Below, piece by piece: positions 51,103 through 61,118 of a DNA stretch of 64,000 bases. Made by a program: the position numbers and the translations under genes. A model generated the notes under the pieces. The model searched no databases and was not told the origin of the DNA. It saw nothing but the letters and a program-made list of their open reading frames with translations. The stretch covers positions 6,684 to 70,683 of the forward strand of contig JAJYSL010000004.1 in NCBI GenBank assembly GCA_021793595.1, written 5' to 3'. Position 1 is the first letter of the stretch; the number at the start of each line of letters is the position of its first letter. This DNA is from Acidobacteriota bacterium (GTDB taxonomy: Bacteria > Acidobacteriota > Terriglobia > Terriglobales > Acidobacteriaceae).

Positions 51103-54100
51103 ATGGAAAACGAGCATAAGACCGGTACCCACGAGACCATGGCAACGGATTCGGTTGAAAAGTCAAAATCGGCCCAATTGATTGAGGCGGCACAGGCGCG
51201 TCTGGCAGGTATGTCGGGCAAGCGATACTGGCGAACCATCGACGAGTTGGCCGACACGCCCGACTTTCAGGATGCCTTGCGGCGTGAATTTCCGCAGCAT
51301 GCTGCTGAGTGGGTCGATTCAGTTTCCCGTCGCGGATTTATGAAGCTGATGGGTGCTTCCATTGCCTTGGCTGGTTTAACGGGATGTACCAAGCAGCCGG
51401 ATGAGCCCATTTACCCCTATGTGAAGCAGCCGGAAGATTTGGTTCTGGGAAAGCCGATTTATTTTGCAAGCGCACATCCTTTTCCCATGGGTTCCGTTCC
51501 GCTGCTGGTAAAGACTGAAGCCTTTCGCCCCATCAAGCTTGAGGGCAATCCAGAGCATCCCATGAATCGCGGCACCTCGGATGCATACACCCAGGGAACG
51601 CTGCTGGGCATGTACGATCCGGATCGTTCCAAGCGCCCGTTGTATCGCGGTGAAACGCGAGACTATCCAAATTTTCTGGCGGATTTTACCGCCATGCTGG
51701 AATCGAAGAAGGCGAGTGGCGGTCAGGGGCTGTATTTCCTCAGCGGTACCGTGGTTTCGCCAACTCTGGCTGCGCAGTGGAAGAGCGCCAGCGCAAAATA
51801 TCCCAACGCGAAGTGGTTCCAGTACGATCCGGTCAATCGCGACTCGTCGCGGATCGCTTCGAAACAAGCCTTCGGCGACTTCTTAGATCCGCAATACAAG
51901 CTGGATGCGGCGGATGTGGTGCTTTCACTGGATGCGGATTTTCTCTCCGGCCTTTGGCAGCCTGGATTTCTAAAGCTGGCTGCGGATTTTGCTCGGCGGC
52001 GCTCGCTCGAACCGGGCATTGAAATGAACCGCGTGTATGCAGTCGAAAGCACGCCCTCAACTACAGGGTTCAAGGCCGACCATCGGCTGCGGATGCGGGC
52101 CAGTCAGGTTGAAGCCTTTGCGGCTGCAGTTGCGGCTGGTGTGGGCGCAGGGGCAACTCCCAGTGGGGCAGGATGGACGCCAGAGCAGACCGCCTACCTG
52201 AACGCGGTGGTCAGGGATCTCAAGGCGAATTCCGGCAAATGTCTGGTCATCCCTGGTGAGCAGGCCGCCCCCGGAGTTCATCTGGCAGCCATCGCCATGA
52301 ACCAGGTGTTGGGCAATGTTGGAAAGACGGTTGTCTATACCGAGACCGTGAATCCGATGCCCACGGTGGAAATCGACGACCTGAAGCAGTTGGTTGCGGA
52401 TTTGAATGCGGGCAAGGTGGATTGGCTGGTGATTCTCGATACCAATCCCGTGTACAGCGCGCCTGCCGATCTGGAATTTGAAAAGGCGATGGGTCGCGCC
52501 AAGACCGTTGCTCACATGGGCCTCTACGTCGATGAAACCGCCGAAATCGCCGATTGGCACATCAATGCTGCGCACTATCTGGAAAGCTGGTCGGATGTGC
52601 GCGCTTACGACGGCACTGTAAGCATCGTCCAGCCGATGATTGACCCGCTCTACGGCGGTAAGTCGGCGCATCACCTGATTCAGGCCATGCTGGACCAACC
52701 GGACCTGTCTCCGATGGAAGCCGTCCGCCAGAATTGGAAATCTGTGCTGGGCGGCGCGCCGGCTGCAGGCAAGGCGGGCGAGGCCAAAGCAGTGGATGCC
52801 GAAGCAGACCTGCCGTGGCGGAAGGCCTTGCATGATGGGTGGATTGCCAACACCGCGTTTACACCGAAGCAGGTGAGCGCCAAGAACACCGCCTCAACGG
52901 CTGCGCCCGCTCCGGATGTGACCGCGATGGAAGTCATTTTCCGTCCTGATCCGACCATCTACGACGGACGATATTCGAACCTTGGCTGGATGCAGGAACT
53001 TCCCAAGCCAATCACGAATCTTTCCTGGGATAACGCGGCGCTCATGAGCATTCAAACCATGGCCAAGCTGAACGCCAGTGAAAGCGATGTAGTCGAGATT
53101 GAATATCAAGGCCGCAAAATCAAGGCCTCGGCCCTGGTTGCACCGGGTCATCCAGATCAAAGCATCACCATTTACCTGGGATACGGCCGCCGCAATGCGG
53201 GTCGCGTGGGCACTGGGGCTGGATTTGACGCTTTCCCGATTCGACTGGCGTCTTCACCATTGTTTGCCGTGGGCGCCACCGTCACCAAGACCGGCGCGAC
53301 CTACGAGTGCGCCTCCACCAAGAGCCACTACATCGACGATCGTGGCGCGTTCGCACGCTCGTATGGCAACGTAGCCGAGGCGAAAGAAGCCAAGCCGGAT
53401 ACAACGCCGCACTCACTCGAAGGGCGCGAAGCAGAGCACCGCGGCATTATTCGCGTCGCCACGCTGGAAGAGTACAAGCAGAATCCAAGCTTTGCGGCGG
53501 CGGACCCGGACTTCAATGCGCCATCGAAGGACACGACGCTGTTTCCTGTATGGGATTACAGCAAGGGCTATCAATGGGGACTGTCGATCGATATGAACTC
53601 CTGCGTCGGCTGCAATGCCTGCATCATCAGCTGCTACGCGGAAAACAACATTGCTGTGGTCGGCAAGCATCAGGTGAAGGTAGGCCGCGACATGCAGTGG
53701 ATTCGCATCGACACCTATTTTGAAGGCGACCTGAATGCGCCGAAGGCCTATTTCCAGCCCATGACCTGCCAGCAATGCGAGAATGCGCCCTGCGAGCAGG
53801 TTTGTCCGGTGGGCGCAACCGTACATACTCCGGAAGGCCTCAACGCGATGATCTACAACCGCTGCGTCGGCACCCGGTATTGCTCCAACAACTGTCCATA
53901 CAAGGTGCGCCGCTTCAACTGGCTGCTGTTCTCGGATTACACGACGCCGTCGCTGAAGCTGATGCGCAATCCTGAAGTTACGGTCCGCAGCCGCGGTGTC
54001 ATGGAAAAGTGCACCTACTGCGTGCAGCGGATCAGCAAAGCCAAAATTCGCGCCGACAAAGAAAATCGTACCGTTCGTGATGGGGAAATCGTCACCGCCT

Positions 54101-54285
54101 GTCAGGAGGCGTGCCCGACCCATGCCATTACGTTCGGAAATATCAACGACAAGAATAGCCGCGTGTCCAAAATAAAAGCGCAAACACGCAACTATACGGT
54201 CCTGGCAGATCTCAACACGCGTCCTCGTACGTCTTACATCGCCGGAGTAATGAATCCAAGTCCGGATTTGATGGAAAACGTCTGA
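51103..54285 (+). CDS. actB: Alternative complex III subunit B, molybdopterin-like/Fe-S fusion
   Basis: A 1060-aa periplasm-facing subunit. A twin-arginine-type signal (SRRGFMKLMGASIALAGLTGC, near residues 68-88) directs Tat export. The large N-terminal part is a molybdopterin-oxidoreductase-like domain that binds no cofactor in this family. The C-terminal third holds cysteine clusters for four Fe-S centres: CVGCNACIISC, CQQCENAPCEQVCP, CVGTRYCSNNCPYK, and CTYCVQRI...CQEACP. It carries electrons from the quinol site toward the haems. It is the second gene, 78 bp after actA. Confidence 0.95.
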   Translation: MENEHKTGTHETMATDSVEKSKSAQLIEAAQARLAGMSGKRYWRTIDELADTPDFQDALRREFPQHAAEWVDSVSRRGFMKLMGASIALAGLTGCTKQPDEPIYPYVKQPEDLVLGKPIYFASAHPFPMGSVPLLVKTEAFRPIKLEGNPEHPMNRGTSDAYTQGTLLGMYDPDRSKRPLYRGETRDYPNFLADFTAMLESKKASGGQGLYFLSGTVVSPTLAAQWKSASAKYPNAKWFQYDPVNRDSSRIASKQAFGDFLDPQYKLDAADVVLSLDADFLSGLWQPGFLKLAADFARRRSLEPGIEMNRVYAVESTPSTTGFKADHRLRMRASQVEAFAAAVAAGVGAGATPSGAGWTPEQTAYLNAVVRDLKANSGKCLVIPGEQAAPGVHLAAIAMNQVLGNVGKTVVYTETVNPMPTVEIDDLKQLVADLNAGKVDWLVILDTNPVYSAPADLEFEKAMGRAKTVAHMGLYVDETAEIADWHINAAHYLESWSDVRAYDGTVSIVQPMIDPLYGGKSAHHLIQAMLDQPDLSPMEAVRQNWKSVLGGAPAAGKAGEAKAVDAEADLPWRKALHDGWIANTAFTPKQVSAKNTASTAAPAPDVTAMEVIFRPDPTIYDGRYSNLGWMQELPKPITNLSWDNAALMSIQTMAKLNASESDVVEIEYQGRKIKASALVAPGHPDQSITIYLGYGRRNAGRVGTGAGFDAFPIRLASSPLFAVGATVTKTGATYECASTKSHYIDDRGAFARSYGNVAEAKEAKPDTTPHSLEGREAEHRGIIRVATLEEYKQNPSFAAADPDFNAPSKDTTLFPVWDYSKGYQWGLSIDMNSCVGCNACIISCYAENNIAVVGKHQVKVGRDMQWIRIDTYFEGDLNAPKAYFQPMTCQQCENAPCEQVCPVGATVHTPEGLNAMIYNRCVGTRYCSNNCPYKVRRFNWLLFSDYTTPSLKLMRNPEVTVRSRGVMEKCTYCVQRISKAKIRADKENRTVRDGEIVTACQEACPTHAITFGNINDKNSRVSKIKAQTRNYTVLADLNTRPRTSYIAGVMNPSPDLMENV

Positions 54286-54363
54286 TCGACAAAGCGATAC
54301 ACAGATACTTGAAGGCTGACCAACAATAGAAATTTCAGCCCATTGAATGAGGTCGCACGAAGC

Positions 54364-55788
54364 ATGGCTACCAAAGATATTTCGCCTCAAAATCCAATGA
54401 TCGACCCGGAGACGGGAGAACAGCGGGTCATCGCGCCTGGGCACACCTTCCGATCGATCACGGAAAAGCTGACGCGCATTGTGCTGACGCCGCATACGCC
54501 GCTGGGGTGGTTCTTCGGCTTCGCGCTGGCGGGCAGCATCGCGATGATGTTGCTTGTGGCGGTAACCTGGCTGTTCCTGAAAGGCACGGGCATCTGGGGC
54601 ATCACCATGCCGGTGGCCTGGGGATTCGCCATCATCAACTTCGTGTGGTGGATTGGAATTGGCCATGCCGGAACGCTGATTTCCGCCATTCTTCTCTTGT
54701 TCAAGCAGAAGTGGCGCAACTCCATCAACCGTTTTGCGGAAGCGATGACGCTGTTTGCCGTGGTCTGCGCGGCCATGTTCCCGGTCATCCATACCGGTCG
54801 ACCCTGGCTGGCGATCTACTGGCTGTTTCCGTATCCGAACACGATGAATTACTGGCCGCAATTCCGTTCCCCGCTGATGTGGGACGTGTTTGCGGTTTCG
54901 ACCTACGCCACCATCTCCGTTGTGTTCTGGTACATTGGCATGATCCCCGATCTGGGGACGCTGCGTGACCGCGCAAAGTCAAAGTTCGGCCGCTTTATCT
55001 ATGGCCAGATGTCCCTCGGCTGGCGCGGTTCGGCACGCCACTGGATGCGGTATGAAACCGCATCCTTGTTGCTCGCGGGTCTGGCGACGCCGCTGGTGCT
55101 CTCCGTCCACACCGTCATCAGCTTCGATTTTGCTGTCGCCATCATGCCGGGCTGGCACACCACGATCTTCCCGCCCTACTTCGTGGCCGGCGCCATCTAC
55201 TCCGGATTTGCCATGGTCCTGACGCTGGCGATTCCGATCCGCAAGTTTTATCACCTGGAAGATCTGATCACGATTCGGCATCTCGACAACTGCGGCAAGG
55301 TCATGCTGGCCACTGGCTTTATCGTGGCCTACGGCTATATGACCGATATCGCGTATGCCTGGTATTCCGCCGACAAGTGGGAGTTCTTTATGGCGTGGAA
55401 CCGCATTTTCGGGCCCATGGGCTGGTCCTACTGGATTCTCATCTTCTCGAATATCGCATTTCCGCTCACCACGCTCTGGTCGCGCCGCCTGCGGCAGAAC
55501 GTTGCCTACCTCTTTATCGTGTCGCTGATTGTGAATACGGGAATGTGGTTTGAGCGCTTCGTAATTGTCGTGACCAGTCTTACACGCGACTACCTGCCGT
55601 CCTCGTGGGGTACGTACCGCGCCACTCGCTGGGACTACATGACGTTTGTCGGCACGCTTGGATTGTTTACTACTCTATTCTTCCTGTTCATCCGACTCCT
55701 ACCCATGATTCCAATGTCAGAAATTCGTCAGATTTTGCCCGGCGCAAAAATCAATGAAGCAGAACTTCAGCACAAGGGTGGTGACTAA
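54364..55788 (+). CDS. actC: Alternative complex III subunit C, NrfD-like membrane protein
   Basis: A 474-aa integral membrane protein with about ten helices of the NrfD/PsrC type (for example WFFGFALAGSIAMMLLV, MPVAWGFAIINFVWWIGIGHAG, YATISVVFWYIGMI, IMPGWHTTIFPPYF). The WWIGIGHAGTLISAIL segment and the later SVHTVISFDFAVAIMPGWHTT are hallmarks of ActC/ActF. It is expected to hold the quinol-oxidation site. The ATG at 54364 has GAGG twelve bases upstream; a TTG at 54343 is in frame. The stop codon overlaps the start of actD by one base. Confidence 0.94.
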   Translation: MATKDISPQNPMIDPETGEQRVIAPGHTFRSITEKLTRIVLTPHTPLGWFFGFALAGSIAMMLLVAVTWLFLKGTGIWGITMPVAWGFAIINFVWWIGIGHAGTLISAILLLFKQKWRNSINRFAEAMTLFAVVCAAMFPVIHTGRPWLAIYWLFPYPNTMNYWPQFRSPLMWDVFAVSTYATISVVFWYIGMIPDLGTLRDRAKSKFGRFIYGQMSLGWRGSARHWMRYETASLLLAGLATPLVLSVHTVISFDFAVAIMPGWHTTIFPPYFVAGAIYSGFAMVLTLAIPIRKFYHLEDLITIRHLDNCGKVMLATGFIVAYGYMTDIAYAWYSADKWEFFMAWNRIFGPMGWSYWILIFSNIAFPLTTLWSRRLRQNVAYLFIVSLIVNTGMWFERFVIVVTSLTRDYLPSSWGTYRATRWDYMTFVGTLGLFTTLFFLFIRLLPMIPMSEIRQILPGAKINEAELQHKGGD

Positions 55789-56339
55789 TGCCAGTGCGCG
55801 AAGGAATTTACGGATTGCTCGCCGAGTTCGACACGCCCACTGAGCTGGTGATGGCGGCCAAGGCTTCTTACAGCGCCGGATATCGGCGCATGGATTGCTA
55901 CACTCCCTATCCGGTGGAAGAGGCTGCAGAAGCCATGGGCTTCGATGAGCCAAAGGAAAAGGGTGTATCCCGCGTGTGCTTGCTGGGCGGCATCCTCGGC
56001 GGCCTCGCCATGTTTACGCTTGAATCCTGGATTTCGATCTGGGCCTATCCGCTGGACATTGCAGGACGCGGCAAGTTTTCCTGGGTGGCGTTCATCATTC
56101 CAGCGTACGAGTGGACGATTCTGTGGGCCGGGCTCAGCGCTGGCTTCGGAATGTTAGCGCTGAATCGCTTGCCCTCGCCGTACCACCCCGTCTTCAACGC
56201 GCCGAATTTTCGCAACGGTGCAACGTCTGACAAGTTCTTTCTCTGCCTGGAGGCCGATGACCCGCGCTTTTCCGTTACGGAGACTCGTTCTCTGCTGGAG
56301 TCGCTGCACCCAGTCTCGGTCGTCGAGGTGGAGCATTAA
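55788..56339 (+). CDS. actD: Alternative complex III subunit D (DUF3341)
   Basis: A 183-aa protein with two membrane helices (about 63-82 and 100-125) and a soluble N-terminus beginning REGIYGLLAEFDTPTELVMAA, characteristic of the DUF3341 subunit ActD. The region after the second helix (SPYHPVFNAPNF) ends in a C-terminal domain with DKFFLCLEADDPRF. It is a structural subunit of alternative complex III. It overlaps actC by one base and lies five bases before actE. Confidence 0.93.
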   Translation: MPVREGIYGLLAEFDTPTELVMAAKASYSAGYRRMDCYTPYPVEEAAEAMGFDEPKEKGVSRVCLLGGILGGLAMFTLESWISIWAYPLDIAGRGKFSWVAFIIPAYEWTILWAGLSAGFGMLALNRLPSPYHPVFNAPNFRNGATSDKFFLCLEADDPRFSVTETRSLLESLHPVSVVEVEH

Positions 56340-56343
56340 TTTC

Positions 56344-57111
56344 ATGCCAATACATTCCAAAAATTCACTGTTTCGCTGGATGACGGTCACTGCCGCTCTC
56401 GCCCTGCTGATTCCGCTTGCCGGATGTCGGCAGGATATGCAGAACGAGCCAAAGATGATCCCGCAGCGCGAGTCGAAGTTCTTTCCCAGTGGACGCTCAG
56501 TCCGGCCGCAGGTGCTGGGTACGGTGGCGCGCGGGCAACTCGACGCCGATACGTATTTCTACACCGGAATGATCGACAAGAAGGAACAGAACGCGATGCC
56601 GTTCCCTGTCACCATGACGGTCATGCGACGCGGTCAGGAGCGCTTTGATATCTATTGCACACCGTGTCACTCACGCGTTGGCAACGGTCGCGGAATGATT
56701 GTTCAACGCGGCTATAAGCCGGCGGGCGACTACATGAATCCGGCGATCATGAAGAAACCGCTCAGCCATTATTTCCGTGTCATGACCTATGGATATGGCG
56801 CCATGCCGGACTATGCGGCGCAGATCACGCCTCAGGATCGATGGGCGATAGCCGCCTATATCCGAGCATTGCAGCTCAGCCAAAATGCGACGCTGGCCGA
56901 TGTGCCCGCGGGCACCAACATCCAAACGCTGGCTGAAGTTTCGCAGCAAATGGGATTTGGCTCGAACTTCGTCGCGGACTGGACCGTCCCGCAGTTGACC
57001 AACGTGCCCAGTGCCTACGATATGAAGTCGGAAATCGATGCCGGGAAAAATATGCCCGCGGTGACCAAGACCGCAGCCAGCAATCACTCCCCGCGTAAGG
57101 GAGCAAAGTAG
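56344..57111 (+). CDS. actE: Alternative complex III subunit E, monohaem cytochrome c lipoprotein
   Basis: A 255-aa protein whose signal ends LIPLAGC, a lipobox, so it should be a lipid-anchored periplasmic cytochrome. One haem-binding motif, CTPCH, is at about residue 105, with MPDYAAQI further on as the likely axial-Met segment. ActE subunits carry electrons out of alternative complex III to the oxidase. It starts five bases after actD; the true start is the ATG at 56344. Confidence 0.92.
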   Translation: MPIHSKNSLFRWMTVTAALALLIPLAGCRQDMQNEPKMIPQRESKFFPSGRSVRPQVLGTVARGQLDADTYFYTGMIDKKEQNAMPFPVTMTVMRRGQERFDIYCTPCHSRVGNGRGMIVQRGYKPAGDYMNPAIMKKPLSHYFRVMTYGYGAMPDYAAQITPQDRWAIAAYIRALQLSQNATLADVPAGTNIQTLAEVSQQMGFGSNFVADWTVPQLTNVPSAYDMKSEIDAGKNMPAVTKTAASNHSPRKGAK

Positions 57112-57114
57112 ACG

Positions 57115-58404
57115 GTGACGGACTCAAGCATGGAACACGAAACCCACGCATATCAGTTGCCCGCAGACCTAAGCGCTCCGCCAGCGGTATTGCGCTGGCG
57201 TCTCCGCGCCATATCCATCGCTGTCATTTTCGCAGTGCTGGCGGTGATCGACCTTTTGATCAGCCATAACTTTGACTACGTGTTGCGCGGCTGGCTAATG
57301 GGGTTGATGATTTGCCTGAGCTTTTGCCTCGGCGGGCTCGCGCTTTTGATGGTGCAATGGGTGAGCGGCGGAAAATGGGGATTGCTGATTCGTCGCCCGC
57401 TGGAGGCGATGAGCCGCACCCTGCCGCTACTTTTCCTGATGTTTCTGCCGATCGCGATTTTTGCCAAGCGCTTGTACATCTGGGCTCGCATCCTTGATCC
57501 GCAGGCGGCATTCCACGCCGGAGTCATCGATGCGATGCAAGCCCACGCCATCGCATACAAGCGGCCCTATCTGAATCTGGAAGGCTTTTGGATTCGCGGA
57601 ATCGTCTATTTCATCATCTTCGGAATCTTCGTGTATTTCCTCAACCGCTGGTCGCTGCAGCGCGACTTCGACAAGAACCACGGCAACTGGTTTTGGCAGA
57701 AGCGCTTTGAAAATCTCAGCGGTCCCGGTCTGGTGGTCTATTCGCTGGTGCTGACCGGCATGTGCGTCGAGTGGGTCATGTCGCTGGATCCCACCTGGTT
57801 TTCGTCCATGTACGGATTTATGTTCATCGTCTCCCAGGGATATGCGGCGCTTGCCCTGGCGGTTCTGATGGTGCTGGCGCTCTCGCAATATGAGCCCCTC
57901 AATGCGATCTTTCGCGTGCGGGAGCAGCACGATCTGGGCAAACTGCTGTTTGCGTTTGTCATGTTGAATATTTACATGGCGTTTTCACAGTACCTGATCA
58001 TCTGGTCCGGCAACCTGCCCAACGAAATTCGCTGGTACATGGATCGCATCACCGGCGGATGGGGACCGATTGCGGGATTGGATTTTCTCTTCCACTGGGT
58101 GCTCCCGTTCTTCCTGCTGTTGTCGCGCGATCTGAAGCGCAACAAGCGGAGACTGGCCACCGTGTGCTGCATCATGCTGTTCGCTCGCTTCTGGGATACC
58201 TGGTGGTTGATCGCGCCGAATTTCCCGGAAGAGCGCCGCAATCTCCATTTCAGCGTGCCCGAACTGCAGTACCTTTTTGTTCCCGCGGCGATGGTTGCAC
58301 TGTGGATGGCCTATTACTTCACAACCCTGCGGACGCGCGGTCTGGTGGCATTGAACGATCCGCATCTGCCTGAAATTCTGGAGCCTGAACATGCCCACGC
58401 ATAA
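57115..58404 (+). CDS. actF: Alternative complex III subunit F, NrfD-like membrane protein
   Basis: A 429-aa protein with about ten helices and the same NrfD/PsrC fold as ActC but shorter. The GLMICLSFCLGGLALLMVQWVSGGKWG segment and later YALALAVLMVLA-type helices are typical. ActF is the second quinone-fold membrane subunit. The GTG at 57115 is used; an ATG at 57130 is equally plausible. Its end overlaps the next gene by 14 bases, showing tight coupling. Confidence 0.92.
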   Translation: MTDSSMEHETHAYQLPADLSAPPAVLRWRLRAISIAVIFAVLAVIDLLISHNFDYVLRGWLMGLMICLSFCLGGLALLMVQWVSGGKWGLLIRRPLEAMSRTLPLLFLMFLPIAIFAKRLYIWARILDPQAAFHAGVIDAMQAHAIAYKRPYLNLEGFWIRGIVYFIIFGIFVYFLNRWSLQRDFDKNHGNWFWQKRFENLSGPGLVVYSLVLTGMCVEWVMSLDPTWFSSMYGFMFIVSQGYAALALAVLMVLALSQYEPLNAIFRVREQHDLGKLLFAFVMLNIYMAFSQYLIIWSGNLPNEIRWYMDRITGGWGPIAGLDFLFHWVLPFFLLLSRDLKRNKRRLATVCCIMLFARFWDTWWLIAPNFPEERRNLHFSVPELQYLFVPAAMVALWMAYYFTTLRTRGLVALNDPHLPEILEPEHAHA

Positions 58405-59110
58405 TCCGTACGACCCCAACAATCCGAACCAATCCGGCAGTCCAGGCTCGCCGCAGGACGCCGAGTCTGGGGATTTCATGACGCTGCATCAGCAGCCCGA
58501 TGCGGAAAGCCGCAAGGTCGGCTATGAGCTGACAGACGCCAACATCACCGACATCGCGGGATTTCTGGTGGTGATGGCCGCTTCGATCGCGGTGGTCTTT
58601 GTCCTCGCTTTTGGTATAGGCAAGTTGATCTATTACGGACTCAACAAGCAAGACGGCTCCCCGAGTAAGTGGAGTCAGATGGCAGGCGTGAAGCCCGGCA
58701 ACATGGAATCGAATCCTACAATTGAGCAGCAGCAGTTGCAGTCACTGGTGAAAAGATTCCCGACCCCACGGCTGCAGTCCGACGACGGTAACATGGAAGT
58801 CGCCGACATGCATGCCCGCGAAGACATGCTGCTGGATCACTACACTTGGATCGATCAGAATAAGCAAACCGTCCGCATCCCGATCGAGCGCGCCATGCAG
58901 CTCATCGTTCAGAAAGGGCTGCCGGTTGAAAGCCAGCAAGGCCCGCAGGAGCAGGCGATGTTTGGCGATACGCCCACAACGGTGACAGCGCCGCTGACGG
59001 ATGGATTTGCTCGCACCGGGCCTGAGCTGCAAATGATTGAGGCGCGAGACCAGCGGCTGGGAATTGGTCCCTATTCCGAAACCCATGCGGAGTTGCACCC
59101 GGATCACTAG
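58391..59110 (+). CDS. Single-helix membrane protein in the act-cox cluster
   Basis: A 239-aa protein. It has a Pro/Asn-rich N-terminus, one membrane helix (about 56-80, ITDIAGFLVVMAASIAVVFVL), and then a soluble domain of about 150 residues with HAREDMLLDHYTWIDQNKQTVRIPIERAMQLIVQKG. That final stretch looks like a protein of complex-IV-associated cupredoxin-like or SCO-neighbour type, but no family is certain. It overlaps actF by 14 bases and precedes the SCO gene by six, so a role in assembling or linking alternative complex III with the oxidase is inferred. Confidence 0.8.
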   Translation: MPTHNPYDPNNPNQSGSPGSPQDAESGDFMTLHQQPDAESRKVGYELTDANITDIAGFLVVMAASIAVVFVLAFGIGKLIYYGLNKQDGSPSKWSQMAGVKPGNMESNPTIEQQQLQSLVKRFPTPRLQSDDGNMEVADMHAREDMLLDHYTWIDQNKQTVRIPIERAMQLIVQKGLPVESQQGPQEQAMFGDTPTTVTAPLTDGFARTGPELQMIEARDQRLGIGPYSETHAELHPDH

Positions 59111-59116
59111 GATTGA

Positions 59117-60043
59117 ATGAGAACAGCGTCAACAATTCGTTTCCATCTCGCCGCCTCCCGGGCGCTGAAAGCGGTACTGTGCGTGTGTCTGATGGCCGCG
59201 TTCTTGCCTGCAATCATCCATGCCCAGGTCGCGCCGATCGGCGAAAAGTCGATGGGTGAGCCGGCGCAGGACAAGCTGCCCGAAGTACTGCAGAAGACGA
59301 CGATCCACCAGAATCTCGATCAGCCAATTCCGTTGAACGCCGAGTTTCGCGACGAAACCGGCCGCACGGTTCATCTGGGAGATTATTTCGGCAAGCGGCC
59401 CGCTATCCTGGCGCTCGTCTACTACCGCTGCAACATGCTTTGCCCGGAGGAAATGAACGGGCTGGTCGGCGCGTTGGAAATGTTGAAGTTCAACCCGGGA
59501 AAAGATTTCAATGTCATTGTAGTCAGCTTCGATCCCAGTGATACTCCCGCGGAAGCCGCCTCGCAGAAAGCTCTCTACGTAAAAAGATATGGTCGGCCTG
59601 ATACCGCGAACGGCTGGCATTTCCTCACCGGGCCTCAGGCGTCTATCACTGCGCTCACCAAGGCGGTCGGTTTCGGATACGTCAGCGTTCCCGGGCCGGA
59701 TGGAAAAATCGATCAATTCGCCCACCCCAGCTCCATTGAGCTGATTACGACAGAGGGCATGATTTCGCAATACTATCTGGGGGTAGAGTACTCCGCTCGC
59801 GACATGCGCGCTGGGCTGGTGGAAGCCTCGCATGGCCAGATCGGAACTCCGGTAGATCTGATCTATACCTATTGCTACCATTATGACCCGCACATGGCGA
59901 AGAACAGCATGATTGTGGTACGCATCGTGCAGCTGGGTTGTATTTTGACCGTGCTGGCACTAGGAGCATTTATTTTGATTTCGCTGCGGCAAGAAGCTAT
60001 GCAGGGTGGCAACGCGGCAGTTACGAAAAAGGCGAACGGGTAA
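59117..60043 (+). CDS. SCO1/SenC-family copper chaperone
   Basis: A 308-aa protein with an N-terminal signal/anchor helix (about 17-34), a thioredoxin-like SCO domain with the copper-binding YYRCNMLCPEEM (C-x3-C) near residue 110, the third ligand His in QFAHPSSIELI near 200, and a C-terminal membrane helix (about 270-292). SCO proteins deliver copper to the CuA site of cytochrome c oxidase subunit II, encoded next. The C-terminal helix is unusual for SCO proteins and is worth noting. Confidence 0.93.
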   Translation: MRTASTIRFHLAASRALKAVLCVCLMAAFLPAIIHAQVAPIGEKSMGEPAQDKLPEVLQKTTIHQNLDQPIPLNAEFRDETGRTVHLGDYFGKRPAILALVYYRCNMLCPEEMNGLVGALEMLKFNPGKDFNVIVVSFDPSDTPAEAASQKALYVKRYGRPDTANGWHFLTGPQASITALTKAVGFGYVSVPGPDGKIDQFAHPSSIELITTEGMISQYYLGVEYSARDMRAGLVEASHGQIGTPVDLIYTYCYHYDPHMAKNSMIVVRIVQLGCILTVLALGAFILISLRQEAMQGGNAAVTKKANG

Positions 60044-60050
60044 AAAATAC

Positions 60051-61118
60051 ATGTCGCACATCAGTCCTGTACTTTGGGAATTTTTAGTTCATTGGCTCCA
60101 GCACTTTGCCATCTTTCCGCCGGAAGCTTCCACCATTGCTCCGTACGCGGATGCGCTGTACTTTGCGTTGGTAGGGATGACCGTTACTGGCCTGGTGCTG
60201 GTGATGACCATGGTCCTGTTCTTCTCGCTGCGCTATCGCAAGGAGCGGCATCCGGAGGCGGTCCAGATTGAAGGCTCGACGCTGCTGGAGGCGACATGGA
60301 CGCTGATTCCCCTGGGGATCTTTCTGGTGTTTTTTGTCTGGGGTGCGCTGCTCTATTTCCGCGTATTCAATCCCCCACCGAATTCCATGAACATCTATGT
60401 CGTCGGCAAGCAGTGGATGTGGAAGGTCGAACATGCCGGCGGCCAGCATGAAATCAATGCGTTGCATATTCCCGAAGGCGTTCCTATACAGGTGACATTG
60501 ATTTCACAGGATGTGTTTCATAGCTTCTCCATTCCGGCATTTCGCGTGAAGCGCGAAGCTATTCCGGGCCGCTACACGACGGTGTACTTTGAAGCGACCA
60601 AGCCCGGAAAATACCACCTTTTCTGCACGCAATACTGCGGCACTGACCACTCTCAGATGATCGGATGGGTGTACGTGATGACGCCGGCAGACTACAGTAG
60701 GTGGGAAGCCAGCAACACCAGTGGCGCATCGCTGGCGCAAAACGGGGAACGTCTCTTCGCCAGCGTAGGCTGCAACGCATGCCACAACGGCACCGCCTCC
60801 GCTCGCGGTCCAAATCTCGCCAACGTCTACAACACCCGTATCCGTTTGACCGACGGCTCAACTGTGGTCGCGAACGAAGCCTATCTTCGCGAAACTATTT
60901 TGAACCCGTCGACGCATGTACCCGCCGGATATGCTCCGATCATGCCCACCTACCAGGGGCAGATCAGTGAAGATGGACTCATCGATCTGGTGGAATATAT
61001 CAAGAGCCTGGATTCCAACTACCGTATCCAGCAGACGCTGAATAAATCTCAGATATCATCAGCGCAATCCTCAACTGAAGGAAAGCCGGTCCCAGCACAA
61101 GGAGTAGCAAAGCCATGA
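60051..61118 (+). CDS. coxB: Cytochrome c oxidase subunit II with fused cytochrome c (caa3 type)
   Basis: A 355-aa protein with two N-terminal helices (about 35-58 and 80-103), the CuA domain with [21 protein letters not shown] and [12 protein letters not shown] (C-x3-C-x3-H-x2-M), and a C-terminal cytochrome c domain with CNACH near 240. The fused cytochrome marks a caa3-type oxidase. The ATG at 60051 follows seven bases after the SCO stop. It ends in ATGA with coxA. Confidence 0.95.
   Translation: MSHISPVLWEFLVHWLQHFAIFPPEASTIAPYADALYFALVGMTVTGLVLVMTMVLFFSLRYRKERHPEAVQIEGSTLLEATWTLIPLGIFLVFFVWGALLYFRVFNPPPNSMNIYVVGKQWMWKVEHAGGQHEINALHIPEGVPIQVTLISQDVFHSFSIPAFRVKREAIPGRYTTVYFEATKPGKYHLFCTQYCGTDHSQMIGWVYVMTPADYSRWEASNTSGASLAQNGERLFASVGCNACHNGTASARGPNLANVYNTRIRLTDGSTVVANEAYLRETILNPSTHVPAGYAPIMPTYQGQISEDGLIDLVEYIKSLDSNYRIQQTLNKSQISSAQSSTEGKPVPAQGVAKP

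Noticed and set aside
53413..54861. A 482-codon minus-strand frame across actB and actC
   Set aside because: The plus-strand genes carry Fe-S motifs and NrfD helices. The antisense product has no recognisable structure.
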